NCBI GenBank assembly: GCA_018969565.1
Contig: JAGWYC010000099.1
Span: 1-7,297 of the forward strand
Direction: 5' to 3'
DNA from: Bacteroidota bacterium
Lineage (GTDB): Bacteria > Bacteroidota > Bacteroidia > NS11-12g > UBA955
DNA: 7,297 nucleotides
Part shown: positions 6,052 to 7,297 of the stretch, in pieces
Layout of the letters: every line of letters begins with the position of its first letter
How positions within the stretch are numbered: position 1 is the first letter of the stretch
The notes under the pieces: model-generated
Told to the model about the DNA's origin: nothing
Seen by the model: the letters and a program-made list of their open reading frames with translations, nothing else
Database searches by the model: none
Position numbers and translations under genes: made by a program

Positions 6052-6663
6052 TTACCAAGGGCCTTTTCCCTGACGAATCAACAGAGGTTCGTTTCCACTG
6101 CAATCTACCACAGTAGAGGGTTCAATTCCACAGGGGCCACTGTCCACCAGCAGGTCGGCAATGCCCGGCATCTCTGTAGCTATTTCATCCGGGTCGTGGG
6201 CGTATTCAAGTATATGATCATCACTATGCAAAGAGGTTACCATTAACGGTCGCCCAAAGTCTTCAAGAATCTTTAATAACAGCGGGTGATTTGGGATGCG
6301 CACGCCTATTGTTTTACGGCGGTTGTGAAATTGCTTTTCTACCGCTGCGGAGGCCTTCAATATGAAGGTATAGGGGCCCGGAAGTTTTTCGCGCATCAAT
6401 CGGAATATTGACTGGGCAATGGGCGCCGTGTAATCAGAAACCTGCCTGAAATTGCTGCACAGCAGGGACAGCAGGGCGGTATTGGCTTTTTTCTTTACCA
6501 GTAGGCACATACGCTCTACCGCGTTCTGATTTCCGGGGTCACAAGCCAGGGCATAAACGGTATCGGTAGGCACAATGGCTATTTCTCCAGCGCGAAGTCG
6601 CTCTGTTACTGCCGAAATCAATTTCGGGTCCAGGTAATAATCAGGCAGTTCGATACGGTCCAC
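6052..6663 (-). CDS. YciO/TsaC/Sua5-family protein (L-threonylcarbamoyladenylate synthase-like)
   Basis: 203 residues with the YrdC-type fold. 'IVPTDTVYALACD' (30-42) is the family signature. 'LPGPYTFILK' (94-103), 'RRKTIGVRIPNHP' (115-127), 'MVTSL' (141-145) and 'EPSTVVDCSG' (181-190) follow in the normal order. TsaC/Sua5 enzymes make threonylcarbamoyl-AMP from threonine, bicarbonate and ATP for the t6A37 modification of ANN-decoding tRNAs. The sequence reads closer to the YciO branch ('SIFRLMREKLPGPYTFIL' resembles E. coli YciO), whose role is less settled. The usual K-x-R substrate loop is replaced by 'VKKKANTALLSLLC' (56-69). The start is a GTG at 6661-6663: an in-frame TAA two codons upstream (6667-6669) rules out an earlier start, and the signature sits at the expected distance. 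It lies 11 bp after the DUF3078 gene, so the two are probably one operon. Confidence 0.87.
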   Translation of the reverse strand: MDRIELPDYYLDPKLISAVTERLRAGEIAIVPTDTVYALACDPGNQNAVERMCLLVKKKANTALLSLLCSNFRQVSDYTAPIAQSIFRLMREKLPGPYTFILKASAAVEKQFHNRRKTIGVRIPNHPLLLKILEDFGRPLMVTSLHSDDHILEYAHDPDEIATEMPGIADLLVDSGPCGIEPSTVVDCSGNEPLLIRQGKGPW

Positions 6664-6674
6664 GAGTTATTATT

Positions 6675-7297
6675 TCAACGTTTGTAGGCAAGTCCTACAC
6701 CAAAAACCTGCGACATCTGCCAGTTTTTATCCTGGTTCTTATCCAATATAGCAATAGCCGTGAAGTTGGTACTGAGAAACTTGGTTAATTTAGCGGTGGC
6801 CATGAAATCCAGCCTGCTGTCAAACCCGCCTGACAGGTAATTAAAAGGGCCGAAGCCCAGGTATCTTGCGGTAATTCTAATGTTGGGTCGCAGGTCCTTG
6901 CTCAATTCACTCTGTAGTTGGAGGCCGGCTTCGTTGATTACTTTTTGTCCTCTGGAAACGTTGGATATCAGGTCTTTACCCGTTTCGGTATATACCCGCT
7001 GATTGAGCATGAAGGTTTGACGCATGGCACCCAGACCGATTTTCACCCACCAGAATTTTACCGGTGTGTACTTAAATCCAAGCGCTTCTATCAATTGACC
7101 GGGGCTCATAAATCCGGAAATGAGTGTTTTGAGCGTTTTACCGCTGGAATCGGTTTTAAAATCATAACCCCGGTCGGCCTGTGTTTGAAATGTAATACCC
7201 ACAAATGCCTGTAACTTGGGTATTATAGCATAGTTGTAATCGCTGGTAAACAGCACCAGGTCCTGACTTTTCTTCATGATTTCACCCTGATTTTTAA
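6675..7297 (-). CDS. DUF3078 outer-membrane barrel protein, 5' end missing
   Basis: The frame is open to the right edge of the window. An in-frame ATG exists at 7275-7277, but the sequence before it (KNQGEI) is also coding and reads into the family pattern, so the true start, with the expected signal peptide, lies outside. About 206 residues are visible. Numbered from that internal ATG, they include 'KSQDLVLFTSDYNY' (3-16), 'FQTQADRGYDF' (30-40), 'LISGFMSPGQLIEALGFKYT' (52-71) and a C-terminal strand ending 'FGVGLAYKR'. These match the Bacteroidota DUF3078 family, whose members have a signal peptide and amphipathic strands in the manner of an outer-membrane barrel. Function is unknown. Many aromatic residues alternate with polar ones, and the final residues could form a last beta strand. 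It is the upstream partner of the TsaC/YciO-family gene in the same probable transcript. Confidence 0.77.
   Translation of the reverse strand, partial: KNQGEIMKKSQDLVLFTSDYNYAIIPKLQAFVGITFQTQADRGYDFKTDSSGKTLKTLISGFMSPGQLIEALGFKYTPVKFWWVKIGLGAMRQTFMLNQRVYTETGKDLISNVSRGQKVINEAGLQLQSELSKDLRPNIRITARYLGFGPFNYLSGGFDSRLDFMATAKLTKFLSTNFTAIAILDKNQDKNWQMSQVFGVGLAYKR

Noticed and set aside
7275..7277. ATG as the true start of the DUF3078 gene
   Set aside because: The frame stays open to the window edge, the ATG is not followed by a signal peptide, and the next residues already match the interior of the family.

Overview
The window is compact chromosomal DNA from a member of the Bacteroidota. The clearest marker is a secreted protein with a type IX secretion (T9SS, type A) C-terminal sorting domain, a system essentially confined to this phylum. 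A PorT-like outer-membrane barrel, a DUF3078 barrel, and a stand-alone HsdR N-terminal-domain protein beside holA all fit the same group. Family or genus cannot be fixed from the sequence. T9SS argues against the T9SS-lacking gut Bacteroides type.

Layout, left to right. The 3' end of sppA (signal peptide peptidase, + strand) enters at the left edge and converges on a two-gene minus-strand unit: a PorT-like outer-membrane barrel gene (785-1393) followed 6 bp later by a membrane-anchored NTF2-like protein gene (290-778). Divergent from that unit, across only 27 bp, is a FAD-dependent DAO-family oxidoreductase (1421-2470, +). It ends at a strong bidirectional terminator (2478-2507), shared with the convergent T9SS-exported Asp-box protein (2528-4480, -). 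Upstream of the latter on the same strand is holA, the DNA polymerase III delta subunit (4555-5577, -). Divergent from holA across 21 bp is the small orphan HsdR_N protein (5599-6036, +). That gene converges, with 15 bp between stops, on a YciO/TsaC-family gene (6052-6663, -), which lies 11 bp downstream of a DUF3078 barrel gene (6675 to the right edge, 5' end missing).

The genes do not form one pathway. They are housekeeping functions (clamp loading, a YwlC/YciO-type protein probably linked to tRNA modification, envelope proteolysis) mixed with envelope or exported proteins (two barrels, one T9SS cargo, one anchored NTF2 protein). No intergenic gap exceeds 74 bp, so there is little room for RNA genes, arrays or mobile elements, and none was seen. 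I found no convincing evidence of an undescribed multi-gene system. The least understood items are the orphan nuclease-fold protein next to holA, the T9SS Asp-box protein lacking sialidase hallmarks, and the unassigned DAO oxidoreductase.
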